Source of the DNA: Cephalotrichum gorgonifer
Taxonomy: Eukaryota; Ascomycota; Sordariomycetes; Microascales; Microascaceae
Direction: 5' to 3'
Length of the DNA: 64,000 nucleotides
NCBI GenBank assembly: GCA_900312665.1
Contig: ONZQ02000006.1
Span: 1,737,990 to 1,801,989 of the forward strand
The position numbers and the translations under genes are program-made. Of the stretch, positions 23,633-34,893 are shown piece by piece. The stretch's first letter is position 1; every line of letters begins with the position of its first letter. The notes under the pieces were generated by a model. It saw only the letters and a program-made list of their open reading frames with translations, was not told the origin of the DNA and ran no database searches.

Positions 23633-25136
23633 GGGCTCTTGGAGAAGAAACTTCGCTGTAGTGACAGCTACTACTCATTTGCAAGAAGTCTAGCACTTCT
23701 CGTAATCACGTGTTGGGGGCCTCCTTCCTATATTATGAGGTCAAGAGGGAAGGAGCTCCCTTTTTCTGGATAAGGAAGGAACTCCCTCATACCTGCGATG
23801 GAAGGAGCCTCCCACTGTAGTATCCACGAATTACACGCAAGCATCCGTACGCTCCCGAAGTATTGCACCCTCTTGTACAGCTCGACATGTAATATCTCCA
23901 CTCAGGAACATTAGATAAGGATGGAACGGTAGAAGCTCCTTGTCAATGCTTGGAGCGATGTTCTGCACGGCCAATTTCCAGGTTGAGACGAAGACTCAGC
24001 AGCGCGAGAAGTACCAAAAATAAGTGGTGGCGGGGAGCGTGATGCGGACGCAGGTGTTTTAGTTGCGCTTGCGCTTGTATTTCTGTTGACTTGGTTTATA
24101 TGTATCCTTATAATACTCCGTTGTTGCATTTGGGGATAGTTGTGGCCGGAGGCGTAAGCGGGAGAGCGGAATATACAAAATATTTGCTAGCCTGAATGGG
24201 GGTCCGTTGTGGAGCCGGGAGCGCCCGCGCCGGTGCTGACATCCGGGCCGGATCTACATGGCCGCGCCGCCTCCGCGACCGTTCCAACCCCTCAAGCCCA
24301 TTTTTTCCTTTACTTCTTCAATGTATCTTGTAATTTTTTGTCTCATTTCCTCGCATTATATATGCGATACGTCTCACTCCAAGATCCCCACACTCCTGTC
24401 TCCTTTCAATGGCCCGGATTTCCCCACTAATAAGCCCACTCATAAACCCACTTGCATCCCATCTAAGCAGGATAGTGCCAACGTACAATATGAGGGGCCT
24501 GGGTGTGGGGCGGAGGCGCAGACTCGGGTGTTGCGTGGAGAGGTACGTACGCGTCAGGCTCAAGCCCCCTACGTACATATCCAATCTTGCGCCTTGCAGA
24601 GACAGGATTGATGGGACGTCAGGCCGCTAGTCCTCAAAGTGTTGTGCGGAGGAACGGGCTACGATGCCAAAAAGGAAGCCGCCAATAATACCAAGTTTAG
24701 GAGAGGTGGGTGGGACGGAAAGTTTCGTCGCTTGTGTTGGTGGGCACAAGACGTCATCTCGAGGCCTTTTCTGTTTCCCGATTTGCGGATCGACAATCCC
24801 TCCCCTTATCGAGATGGTACGCCGTCAGGGAAAAAAAGGAATGTCTCAATTTTTTTATTCATTTCCTCTAGAGACATGTTACTTTTTTCCCACACACTTG
24901 AGGATTGCGTGTCGAATGGTTTGCGGGCCTGGTTGGTCGGCGATGAAACCGGCCGGTGGTGTTCACTGGCCTCCCCTCCCCTCCTTGATTCTCGTCGTCT
25001 GGGCATTCCCAACTTCGTATCCCTCCCCCTCCCGTCTCTATCCTATCCCATCTGGACGTTCCATTCCACCGCCTTTCTACCATTTGCTGCTTCCTAGCCC
25101 CCCCCCCATATCCAAGGCTAGAGACACAAAGCCAGG
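23633..25136. other. Intergenic region and leader of the mannosyltransferase gene
   Basis: Upstream of two divergent genes. The right half (about 24700-25130) is T/C-rich, typical of a fungal promoter and 5' leader. No gene was recognised. Confidence 0.4.
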
Positions 25137-26669
25137 ATGGGCGACCTGCCCCTGCGTAAACTACTTCTCCCCTCATCCCGCTTACCGTACCTCGCCATAA
25201 TCCTAACCCTCTTCACATTCTTCTCAACCTACCACCTCTACCATGACCTCCCGGAGACACCCACCAACCCGGACCCCCCACCCCCTCCCTACCCGGTCGC
25301 GGCATCCCGCTCCGGGGAGCCGCCCGATGAAAAGGCGATAGACCTCATCGAGCGAACGGCGGACTACTTCGCCCGGTATCCACCCCGCCAACCCCTGAAA
25401 GACCAATTCGGCGAGCGGGGCCAGAGGGCCATCGCGCTAAAGGGGTGGATCCACCTGGCCGAGGAACTACGGGGCGAGACGAAGACACGGGTCGAGCGCG
25501 CCGTCGAGGCCGCCGCACCAGCCATCTTCCCCTTCCTGGCTTACCCGCCAAACCACAGCCCGATGCCGCTGAGGTCCCTCCGGAGTCGCTTCGTCCCCGG
25601 GACGCGCGGGATCGTGGTCCCCGCGGGAGACAAGAACCTGCGGCTCGCATGCCACCTCGTCAGCTCCCTACTCCACACGCACGGGACGACGCTGCCGATC
25701 GAGCTCGCATACGCCGGCGACGGCGACCTAAGCCCTGCGAATCGCGAGGTGGTGGTGAGCCTGTTCCCCGGCGCGGACGTGCGGTTCCTCGACGTGCTGG
25801 GTGCATTCAACGACTCGACGCTCGACCTGGCGCGGGGCAGGTGGGCTATCAAGCCGTTCGCGGCGGTGGCGAGCTCCTTCGCGGAGGTGGCGCTCGTGGA
25901 CGCCGACACGGTATTCCTGCAGGATCCAGAGGTGTTGTTCGGGCAGCCAGGGTACGTCGAGCAGGGGGCGCTGCTCTTCCACGACAGACTGATCGACAAG
26001 GGGAGATACAACGATCGGAGGGCGTGGTGGAAGGCGCAGGTGGCAAGTCCTAGCGCGCAGGTGGAGAAGTCGCTGGCGTGGACGGAGGGGTACGCGGAGG
26101 AGGGCGACTCCGGGGTCGTGGTGGTGGACAAGGGGAGGGTTGGGGTGCTGGTGGGTATGCTGCACGCCGCGTGGCAGAACTCGAGGGAGGTGAGGGAGGA
26201 GGTGACGTACGAGATCACGTACGGGGACAAGGAGTCATGGTGGTTCGGGCTGGAGCTCACGGGGGCGGGATACGAGTTCGAGAAGCACTACGGCGGGGTG
26301 GCCGGGTGGCTGGGGGACAAAAACGGTCCCCTCGAGAAGGAGGGCAGCGGTGGGGGGCGGAGCGAGGAGCTGGGCGTGTGCTCGTACGTCATTGCGCACC
26401 TGGACGCGGAGGAGAAGCTGCTGTGGTATAACGGGAGCCTGCTGAAGAATAAAATCGTGGACCAGGAGACGTACCTCGTCCCGACGCACTGGATGGTGGA
26501 TGGGGAGTGGGATAAGGGGTTCAGGGGGGAGTTCAGCTGCATGACGGGGGGCTTGCCGGTCGAGCTCACGACGGGGGAGACGGAGGTGCTGCGGCGCTCG
26601 GTGGAGGGAGCGAAGAAGGTCGATGCCGTCGTGCGACCGGGACAGAGGTGGTGGTTTCCGTGGATCTAG
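25137..26669 (+). CDS. Mnn1-type alpha-mannosyltransferase (GT71-like)
   Basis: Golgi type II membrane glycosyltransferase of 510 aa in one exon. A short cytosolic N-terminus is followed by a signal anchor at about residues 16-33 (LPYLAIILTLFTFFSTYHLY) and a proline-rich stem. The lumenal domain shows the Mnn1-family pattern: GIVVPAGDKNLRLACHLVSS, then ELAYAGDGDLS, RWAIKPFAAVASSF, and the DxD-type metal/nucleotide site VDADTVFLQDP near residues 254-264. The segment SGVVVVDKGR follows. The family transfers mannose, usually alpha-1,3, from GDP-mannose onto N- or O-linked glycans. The start is the first ATG, just after a pyrimidine-rich leader. The gene is intact; linkage and acceptor cannot be told. 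Confidence 0.88.
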   Translation: MGDLPLRKLLLPSSRLPYLAIILTLFTFFSTYHLYHDLPETPTNPDPPPPPYPVAASRSGEPPDEKAIDLIERTADYFARYPPRQPLKDQFGERGQRAIALKGWIHLAEELRGETKTRVERAVEAAAPAIFPFLAYPPNHSPMPLRSLRSRFVPGTRGIVVPAGDKNLRLACHLVSSLLHTHGTTLPIELAYAGDGDLSPANREVVVSLFPGADVRFLDVLGAFNDSTLDLARGRWAIKPFAAVASSFAEVALVDADTVFLQDPEVLFGQPGYVEQGALLFHDRLIDKGRYNDRRAWWKAQVASPSAQVEKSLAWTEGYAEEGDSGVVVVDKGRVGVLVGMLHAAWQNSREVREEVTYEITYGDKESWWFGLELTGAGYEFEKHYGGVAGWLGDKNGPLEKEGSGGGRSEELGVCSYVIAHLDAEEKLLWYNGSLLKNKIVDQETYLVPTHWMVDGEWDKGFRGEFSCMTGGLPVELTTGETEVLRRSVEGAKKVDAVVRPGQRWWFPWI

Positions 26670-29410
26670 CTAGGTTTGACGCCCCACCGATGGCCTCTAC
26701 TCGATAGTAAAGTAGGATTGCTACGGGTTATGTGGAACGGCGCCCAGGGCTGCGCTGCGCTTCGCTTCGCATCGTGCACAAGAGTTTGCGAAGGTTGCCT
26801 CTTGCTAGGCGGATACGCCAATGGACCTAGCCTTAGACCTGGACGTATAAACCCGCTTAATCGTGTTCTACATGCCACCGAGGTCTGGCCTACCTCCTTA
26901 ATGGCCATCCACCCTCCGACTCATACTCCTTCCCAATATGCTCCCGAAGAGTCCTTTAGCAGGCCTTTTACAAGTAGCAGGGGCGCATCAAGTGAACCGA
27001 CTGCCGCCCGACAGCGCCGTATCATGGCGAGGGCAAAAAAAAAAGGAATTCAATCGTCTTACGACGGCAAGCTCTTGGTCACTGAGGCAAATTCATAGCC
27101 TCCTTTATCCTGCACTTGCGCCTCTAGCCTAGAACACTTCATATAGGCTACGTCGAAGAGAAGGCCGTGGGCTGGAGCCCTGGGGCCGCTTGGCCTTCGG
27201 ACCGCCTGCCCTTCTCTCCCCTCCTCCAAGCTGAGGGGGAAAAATGTGGACTTAGAAGGATTTAGAAAAAGAGAAGCGGTAAGAAGCGTTGACTTCCGGC
27301 AACTTGCTAAACAAGCTTCCCCAGCCACGTGTCGACGCGCATATCGCCGAGACATTTTTAAAAAGCAAATCTTGCTTTCAACGAGAAGTAGGAAATCCTG
27401 CATTAAGATCCGCGTGGATCGCCATCGTGGCGATCCGGGGTAATAATAGGCCAAGCCAAGCCAACACACCCCTGGAAACGGCACGTGGCGCCGTGAGACA
27501 AAAGGTGGACCGGCCCGGGATATGTCATTTTCGGCCGAGGGCGGAGACGGCATGAAAAGCTCCTATCTTGAGCGGCTTCGGAGCGATCATCAACGAGTGA
27601 GAGGATGGGGAAAAGGAAGGCCTGGTTTATTTGCTCCGCGCCCAGGCGCAAGACCACTTGGGCTTGACGGCGGTGGCGTTGGGTCGGTCTTGAGGGGTAA
27701 GTGTGATGAGAAATGTGTTTTGCATATGCGCTTGTGTGTGCGTATGAAATAGCAAGCATATACGCATGTGTAGTTTTGAGTCACCGGCGAAACGTGGCCC
27801 CGCAGACGTCAAGCGGGCGGCCGGGCCCGGCCACGGCGGAATTGGCGGGACGTTTTGAGATCTAGGACCGATTTTGTGCTGTTAGGAGTGAAAGTGTGAG
27901 AACGAACGGAGTCATCTGGAGCCTGTCCCGCCCCGCAAGGGCCCCGCAAGTTCGAGCTCGGAGGGAGAGGGGATTCCGAGATACGGGGGTAATAGAAAGG
28001 GGGGAAACGCGGAAAAGCTGGGGTTTTTTATCATAATACTTCTGGTAGAAGAGTATGCGAGATGTTATGAGCAGTCAAGTGGGTCAGAAGATTGGTGAAT
28101 TACATAACACGCAAGGTGCGTCTAGTACTACAAGACTCCGAAGAGAAGGAAGAGCAAAGTGGGCAAGTTAGTCTTGGCACATGTTCTGCCGCCCGCTGAA
28201 ATGGGGCATGCCGGCAAACCGGCATCTCCCGCCCCACACCCTCCTCCACATTCCTTCACTTGGAATGGCGCCGTTGGAAAGGAAAGCCGCTGATGATTTT
28301 GGGGAGGACATTACTAAATCCTTGTTACACCCAAAACCCGCGTCAAGCCGATCCTGTAACCGAATAGCTTGCCGTATTTCCTTGGGGGGAGGGGCAATTA
28401 GCTGGGTGGAGAGCAACCCGGATATTAGGCATCTTTCCCGAAGGGCGAAGAAGCGAGCCACCAGCGTAAGCGCGTGTGTCTCGCGTGGACGAACTTTTTA
28501 CATCATATCTCCACTCGTACCCTACGCTTTATTACAAAGTACCTCTGAGACGGGAAATATGTAATAGTTTAATAGTTAGCGGACAAGCAAAGAATGGGTA
28601 GCGTCGCCTTTCCTGCGATTCGCCTCGACTTCGACTTCGACTTCGCATTCGCATTCGCTCTGTCACGAGCGCCAGATCTAAGCCCGGAAACCCATGCTCT
28701 TCTCTTTCTCTCCTTCCCCTCTTCGGGTTGAAAAACTAATCATCCCGCTCTTGAAATCGCCCAGCTCTTACACCGCTCCGTTCTTGAAATCGCTCCGTTC
28801 TTACGGAGACTCGTACTAGTAAGTGTTGTAGGGCCTCGCGCCGAGTGTTGCTCCGCACTCCGTTCTTTGGTACCATCGGCTCGGATCCGACTTGCCGGTC
28901 CATCCATACCTACATAATATTACTCCCTCCGTACATATAGGTACGGTACAAGAATGACGAGCTCACACTACCCATCCATATCCATCCATCCCCTGCTCTT
29001 GATATTTTTTTGCGCACGACCCATACGCACACCATACCAAAGCCATGGTTGAGTAATCTGTAACTGCGAAACCATTATATATTTTGCTATCCACCCGTTG
29101 CCTCTAGCTTCTACTCTTCTGGAACTGACCGTCTGCTATAATAACCCACCCCCCCTTTTCCCTCTCCCTAATTGACGGAAGTGGGCCAATCTACCAGGAA
29201 ACTTAAATCCCGATTACTCCATGTATAGGTCATAGCGCGCCTTGGTTCCCCACTTTCTACCTTTTCGCCTGCCTCTTCTTTTGTATATTTTACGATTCGC
29301 GAGACGGACGGGTGTGCTTGCGAGATTGGGGAAAAAGACACCAGGGGACAAAAAATAACGAAACAGAAAGGGCAGACAGGATAAATAAGAACCTCGGCCC
29401 GGCTTAGCAA
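26670..29410. other. Long intergenic region before the DHA2 transporter
   Basis: 2.7 kb without a recognisable gene. It contains a short tandem tract of CGACTT/CGCATT units (about 28625-28658) and an imperfect direct repeat built on GCTC(CGT)TCTTGAAATCGC (about 28744-28808). The C/T-rich sequence from 28900 on probably belongs to the transporter promoter and leader. Confidence 0.4.
28744..28808. repeat. Imperfect short direct repeats
   Basis: The motif CTCCGTTCTTGAAATCG and shortened versions of it occur about three times within 65 bp. Role unknown; could be remnant or regulatory. Confidence 0.5.
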
Positions 29411-31321
29411 ATGTCGGATCCAACACCCGAGTTCTCGGATGAAAAGTCGCACAATGCCGCACCGCGCCACTCCCTCTCCTCCTCCTCCGACCAGGTGACC
29501 GCCGACCCCCGGGCGGAGTCGGCCTCGGAGAAGAGTAACGGCATATGGGCTAAGGCGGAGGAGGCATATGGGCCGGGGCAAGGGCCTCTGTCCTCGCCCT
29601 CGCCCTCGCCCTCAACCCCCGCCCCCGTAGACGCGATTTCGGAGTCGGGGCCGGGATCGGAGCCGGAGCGGGAAGGAGACGGGACGCCACAGCCGGCCGC
29701 CGCTGCCGCCGCCGCCGACCCGGAACGGCAATCGGCCCCCGAGGCCAGCCGCACGCGCCTAGAGACGACCATCATCATGCTCTCCCTCTGCAGCGCGCTC
29801 TTCCTCGCCGCGCTGGACATCACCATCGTCACGACGGCCGTGCCCACCATCGCGGCCGAGTTCGACTCCAACCTGGGCTACACTTGGATCGGTAGCGCCT
29901 TCATCCTCACCAGCGGCGCCTTCGTGCCCATCTGGGGCAAGATCTCCGACATATGGGGCCGCAAGCCCATCCTCCTCCTCGCCACGGGCGTCTTCTGGGT
30001 CGGCTCTCTCCTGTGCGGCGTAAGCGTCGACATGGCCATGCTCATCGCCGCCAGGGCCATCCAGGGCGCCGGCGCCGGCGGCATCGTCACCCTCGTCAAC
30101 ATCTGCATCAGCGACCTCTTCTCCATGCGGAACCGCGGCTTCTACTTCGGCCTCGTGGGCATTGTGTGGGCCGTCGCCTCCGCCATCGGCCCCGTCCTCG
30201 GAGGCGTCTTCACCATGGAGATCACGTGGCGCTGGTGCTTCTACATCAACCTGCCCATCTGCGGCGTCGCCATGCTTCTACTCTTCTTCATGCTGAAACT
30301 GCACAACCCGCGCACCCCCGTCCGGAAGGGCCTGGCCGCCGTCGACTGGCTCGGCAGCGCCACCATTGTCGCCGGCACCGTCATGTTCCTCCTTGGCCTC
30401 CAGCTGGGCGGCGTCACCCGCCCTTGGTCCTCGCCCACCGTTCTGTGCCTCCTAATCTTCGGCGTCGCCGTCATCGGCGCCTTCTACGTCGTGGAGTGGA
30501 AGGTGGCGCGGTACCCCATCCTCCCCCTCCAGCTCCTCCGCGACCGCTCCAACGTCGCCTGCCTCGCCGTCGCCTTCTTCCACTCCTTCGTCTTCATCTC
30601 CGGGAGCTACTACCTGCCCCTGTACTTCCAGGGCGTCCTGCGCCTGTCGTCGCTCATGAGCGGCGTCTACCTCCTCGCCTTCGCCATGTCGCTCTCCGCC
30701 TGCTCGGCCGCCATCGGCTTCATCATCCGCGCCACGGGCAACTACAAGGTCGGCATCCTGACCGGCATGGCCGTCATGACCCTCGGCGTCGGCCTCTTCA
30801 TCGACCTCGGCGTCGACTCGAGCCTCGCCAAGATCATCCTGTACCAGGTCGTCGCCGGCTTCGGCGTCGGGCCCAACTTCCAGAGCCCCCTGATCGCCCT
30901 GCAGGCGGGCGTCGAGGGGAGGGACGTGGCGTCCGCGACGTCGGCCTTCTCGTTCGCCCGGCAGATGGCGGGCACCATATCCGTCGTCGTCGGCGGCGCC
31001 GTCTTCAGCAACCAGATGCAGCAGCAGTACCCGGCGCTCCTGGCCAAGCTGGGGCCGGAGCTGGCGGGGAGGCTGTCAGGCGAGGAAGCGGCTGCGAGCA
31101 TCCTGATGGTGTCGGAGCTGCGGGGCGAGGAGGGCGACGTGGCGAGGGCGGCCTACGCGCGCTCGCTCCAGATCATGTATACCGTGTACGTCGCATTTGG
31201 GGCCGCGGGGCTCCTAATTGGCTTCTTTATCAGGCAGAAGACGCTGAGTCGGAACCATACGGAGCATAAGACTGGGTTAAAGACGTTGAGGAGCAGGGAG
31301 GCGAAGACGGTGAAGGCGTAG
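29411..31321 (+). CDS. MFS multidrug transporter, DHA2 family (14 TM)
   Basis: Plasma-membrane-type drug:H+ antiporter of 636 aa, single exon. The first 110 residues are hydrophilic and rich in Ser, Pro, Glu and Ala. Transmembrane segments begin at TTIIMLSLCSALFLAALDIT. Diagnostic motifs are LDITIVTTAVPTI (DHA2 motif in TM1), motif A GKISDIWGRKPILL between TM2 and TM3, and motif C GIVWAVASAIGPVLGGVF in TM5. The length and number of hydrophobic stretches fit 14 TM. Such proteins export toxic compounds or secondary metabolites; no biosynthetic gene cluster is visible next to it, so the substrate is open. The start (MSDPTPEFSDEKS) is the first ATG after an A/G-rich leader. Confidence 0.9.
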   Translation: MSDPTPEFSDEKSHNAAPRHSLSSSSDQVTADPRAESASEKSNGIWAKAEEAYGPGQGPLSSPSPSPSTPAPVDAISESGPGSEPEREGDGTPQPAAAAAAADPERQSAPEASRTRLETTIIMLSLCSALFLAALDITIVTTAVPTIAAEFDSNLGYTWIGSAFILTSGAFVPIWGKISDIWGRKPILLLATGVFWVGSLLCGVSVDMAMLIAARAIQGAGAGGIVTLVNICISDLFSMRNRGFYFGLVGIVWAVASAIGPVLGGVFTMEITWRWCFYINLPICGVAMLLLFFMLKLHNPRTPVRKGLAAVDWLGSATIVAGTVMFLLGLQLGGVTRPWSSPTVLCLLIFGVAVIGAFYVVEWKVARYPILPLQLLRDRSNVACLAVAFFHSFVFISGSYYLPLYFQGVLRLSSLMSGVYLLAFAMSLSACSAAIGFIIRATGNYKVGILTGMAVMTLGVGLFIDLGVDSSLAKIILYQVVAGFGVGPNFQSPLIALQAGVEGRDVASATSAFSFARQMAGTISVVVGGAVFSNQMQQQYPALLAKLGPELAGRLSGEEAAASILMVSELRGEEGDVARAAYARSLQIMYTVYVAFGAAGLLIGFFIRQKTLSRNHTEHKTGLKTLRSREAKTVKA

Positions 31322-31856
31322 GGTGACTACGGGGATCCGGAGAGAGAGAGACAATTTACTGGGAAGATATGTTGGATATCTTTCTGTCTGTCTATGTACT
31401 TATCTACTTGTATCTACTTAATACTATCGCAACTCAGCTTCGAGGGTTTTTGTAGGTGACGGAAGGTACACCTACCGCATCCAGGCAGCTAGGCGGCTTA
31501 GGTACGCCCATGGTACATTTACGTTGGACCATTCCACTGCCATGGTGGTCACTGCCTTCTAATGAATACATGTAGTTTTCCTGGCGACTTATGGTAGTGG
31601 CCACGGCAGGCACAAATTGATAACCCTGGCTTAAGTCAGTCACACTGCCATCGCGATTGCCTTAACTGCACGACCATGGATTCGGGCTAAAATACGAATG
31701 TAGCTACTTCTTTCCATCTCCATTCAAAACAAACTGTTAAATACCTGACCTGCCAATCGAACATCATCCAATGCTTCAATTCCATTGTCGCACAATAACC
31801 ACCCCATTCCCCATCAATAGAAAGCAGCCTCTTCGATGTTCTGCCTCGAAACCTTC
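31322..31856. other. Intergenic between convergent genes
   Basis: Contains the 3' ends of the transporter and the dynamin-like gene. Nothing else was recognised. Confidence 0.4.
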
Positions 31857-34245
31857 CTACCTTTGTGGGAGATACAAGGAGTGAGCCCACCCATCCTCCG
31901 TATCAGCTGGTGGAGGTGGTAGTGGCGGTGACGGAACCCTGAGTTCGTCAGGACTGATGGCCCGAGGAACTACCTCCACACTGCTATTAGTGGCCATCGA
32001 TGTTTTCTCAGACCTGCTCAGTGTCATGGCGGACACCTCTGAATCGTCCGATGCTGTTTGATCCTGTCTGGAGGGATTGACGAGTCGTTTGCGCTTGTGC
32101 AGGCTCTTTAGTCTTTGGAGCCCTTCCTCGAGGATTCCACGTTTCGCTTCCAGGCGCTTTCTCTCGAGGGAGGATTCTGCGGTCTCTCCTGCGAGGTAGG
32201 ATCTCTCTTCTTTACTCATGTTCAGAACATTGGTCGATCTGAAGAGCGTTGACAGCTTGCTAATGAGGCAGTCTTCAATCGCCAGGACGCCCATGTCATC
32301 GATGAACCTGCTCACTGCAACCTAGAGGCGGAGTAAATCTGTCAGTTCCACCCAGATTGGCTTGCTGCTAAAGAAAATATCTTACCTTGTAGTAAGCCTC
32401 CATGTAATCAACCGCCAGCGCGCTTCCGAACCGCTCCATGTCGGGCTCGAATGCCTCTCCCATTAGGTCCATGAGCTCGATCGGATTCACGCTGATCTTG
32501 CTGTCCGGGTTGTCGAAGCGATGCAATCCAAACGTCCGGTGGAGCAGCTTCTTTACGGCACGTTTGTGCCGGGCCTGTTGAATCCGCTGAACGTTCTCTG
32601 TGAGCTGCGGATTGTACGTGATGGGATGCTGCACGGCCGACGCGAGGAGGGCGTCAGCCTGATCGTTCAATTCCACCTTCAGCCCCTCTATTTGTTGACT
32701 AACAAATTTGAGAACCTCATCGGTAACGTCGCTGGCGGTGATATGTTCGACTATCAATTGAGTCGTCTGGTGCACGGCTTCCAGGATATCCTCGGCAAGA
32801 AGACTTGCGATCCGCCTCCAAGGTCCACATTGCTCAGCGAAGAGATGGCCAACGATGAGCGGATTGAAGAGACCCGGGAGCTCACGACCCTTGCTGAACT
32901 TGAGGCGCTTCGCAACATCCTCTATGTACTCAGACCGGGAGATACGAGCCGAGTCGCGCACTTCGTGGCCGCCCTCATCCTCACTCTCCGAATCAACAAT
33001 ATGCTGACTCTGGCCGCTCAGCCGCATCTCTTCAGCAAATTCGCGGAGTCGATTCTGCACCACAGCCCTTAACCTTGTCTGGAACTTTTCCATCTTATTC
33101 CGGTTGCCGAAAAAAGGGTCGGTGTACGTGCCTTCAACCGCCTGCGTCACCAGGGACGTGTACTCCTCACTCACCCGAAGCAGGTAACTAAGCTGCTCCT
33201 CCGGGGTTCCTCGTACCGGGCCAAGTCGGCCCAACTTGTCAGCGCAGTCGCGAACACTGTCTTCCACGTCCTGCACAAGGCTTGGGAGCTGGTCGAGGAT
33301 CTGGTCTCTCAGAACCGCGCTAAGCCTGAGCCTCAAAGCTGCCACTCCGCAGTGCAAGGGCTCAATGGAGTCCCACAAGCCCTGGGAGAAGAAGTCTCTC
33401 TCAATGGCATCGCGCCGGGCCGAGCTAACATCGCGCTCCTCGAAGTTTCGGTTCTTCAGGACGTGCCAGCCGAGGCGAAGCTCTGCCTCCAGGTTCTGAG
33501 CCAGACGGACGAAGTAACTCTCCGAATCAGAACCGACGTCTAAGGTATCGGGCTTTGTGATGAGACCCATGGTGCGTGTCCCTTCTGGATCTGCTTTCTT
33601 GGCCATCCGAGTGACTTCCTGCAGGACATAATCGTACTTGGCCGACACCACGGTGAGGATGATGCTCCGTGGCCGAGCCATGTACCTCTCCACCATGCCG
33701 CGGACGGTTTCGACGTCGGCGTCAGACTGCTGCTTGTTCCCGCTCTTGAAGAGGCCTGGGAGGTCCACCATGGTGAGGTGGGGCTGTTCCGGCCCGGTGA
33801 GCTCGATCCGGAGTGTGTCATCGTAGAATTGTCTTGTGCCGATCGGCTCAGCCATGGCGTGCTTCGCCTCCTCCGTCACGGCGACCAGGCCCTCCTTGTC
33901 GATACTCGCACTTGGTTTCCACTTTTCGAGGCGTTCCTTGTCCTCTCCGAACCGGCTCTCACCTGGAGTTATGGACACCTTGGGCTTCACCTGGGGGCCC
34001 CGTCGAAGGACCAGTTCGGTGGCGAAACGGGTGCAGAGGCCGTCCTTGGTGGGAAACGGCATGCCGGAGATGGCCTCGAGGACGGAGCTCTTCCCCGCAG
34101 ACTGGTCTCCGCAAACGATGATTTCGGGTAGGTCGACATAGCGGCCGACTCCCTGCAAACGGAGGCTGTCGATGATATCAAGGAGGTCCCGGTGGTCTCC
34201 CACGGCGATGTCGGCGATGTTTTTGTCCATCATGGTTGTCTTCAT
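31857..34245 (-). CDS. Dynamin/Mx-like large GTPase
   Basis: Large GTPase of 774 aa in two exons (32386-34245 and 31857-32321, phase-0 intron). The G domain is complete: G1 GDQSAGKSS, an invariant-type Thr in KDGLCTRFATEL, G3 DLPG and G4 TKPD. It is followed by a long helical stalk and a C-terminal effector-like helical region (after YYKVAVSRFIDDMGVLAIED). There is no PH domain or Pro-rich domain in the middle, so it is closer to Mx/Dnm-type fungal dynamin-like proteins than to endocytic dynamin. The tail after LVNPSRQDQ is low-complexity Ser/Pro. Upstream in-frame codons lack an ATG, so MKTTMMDKN was chosen as start. These proteins are numerous in filamentous fungi and mostly uncharacterised. 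Confidence 0.88.
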
Positions 34246-34893
34246 TGGTGGTGCGGGTGGTGACTTGAAGACCACGTTGGTTCATCAGACGACGGACACC
34301 AATGGCTCTTTAATACTTTCATGGATAGGTACACCTGAATGAGGATGTCTAGGAAGATGTCGATCTAGGGGAGAAAAGAATTGAGCCCCGCGCTCCAAAT
34401 TCCCAACCTCGCCCAGGAGGCATCGCCAGGACTACGTGCAAGGCCTCCCGCAGGATTAGGCACCCAGGCATTGCAGCGTTTCTGCACTTCTGTCGACCTT
34501 GGCCAAGGTGCGTGGCCCGCATGAAAAAGTACTAGAATTGCCTGTTGGCAGCCTTGATGAAGAGCTTGCGTAATCCTGCTGACCATCAATTGCCTGTTGG
34601 TGCGTGACTCGAGCTCTCGACCTGCCATTTTCGGAAACCCGCTCATGGTGCTTGCTGTGGCTTGTTCAGCCGCAGGATGCACTTTTGCATGGCCTGTACA
34701 ATCGTATGGGTTCTACTCGTAACCTTGGATTAATTCTACCGCCATGCTCGGATACTCAAAATCAATAATCATGATCCAAAGCGACCCTCTGCATCCTGCA
34801 AAACGCTACTCGTCTAGGTTCTCCACTCGCGTTCCAATCTAAATCCTCTCACAGACTACCGTCTCTAATGGGTAATTACACTTTCCCCGCTTG
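34246..34893. other. Intergenic: promoter of the dynamin-like gene
   Basis: Between two genes on the same strand. No further gene could be supported. Confidence 0.4.

Noticed and set aside
29953..31269. 438-codon overlapping frame inside the DHA2 transporter
   Set aside because: Arg/His/Pro-rich shadow frame caused by GC-rich third positions.
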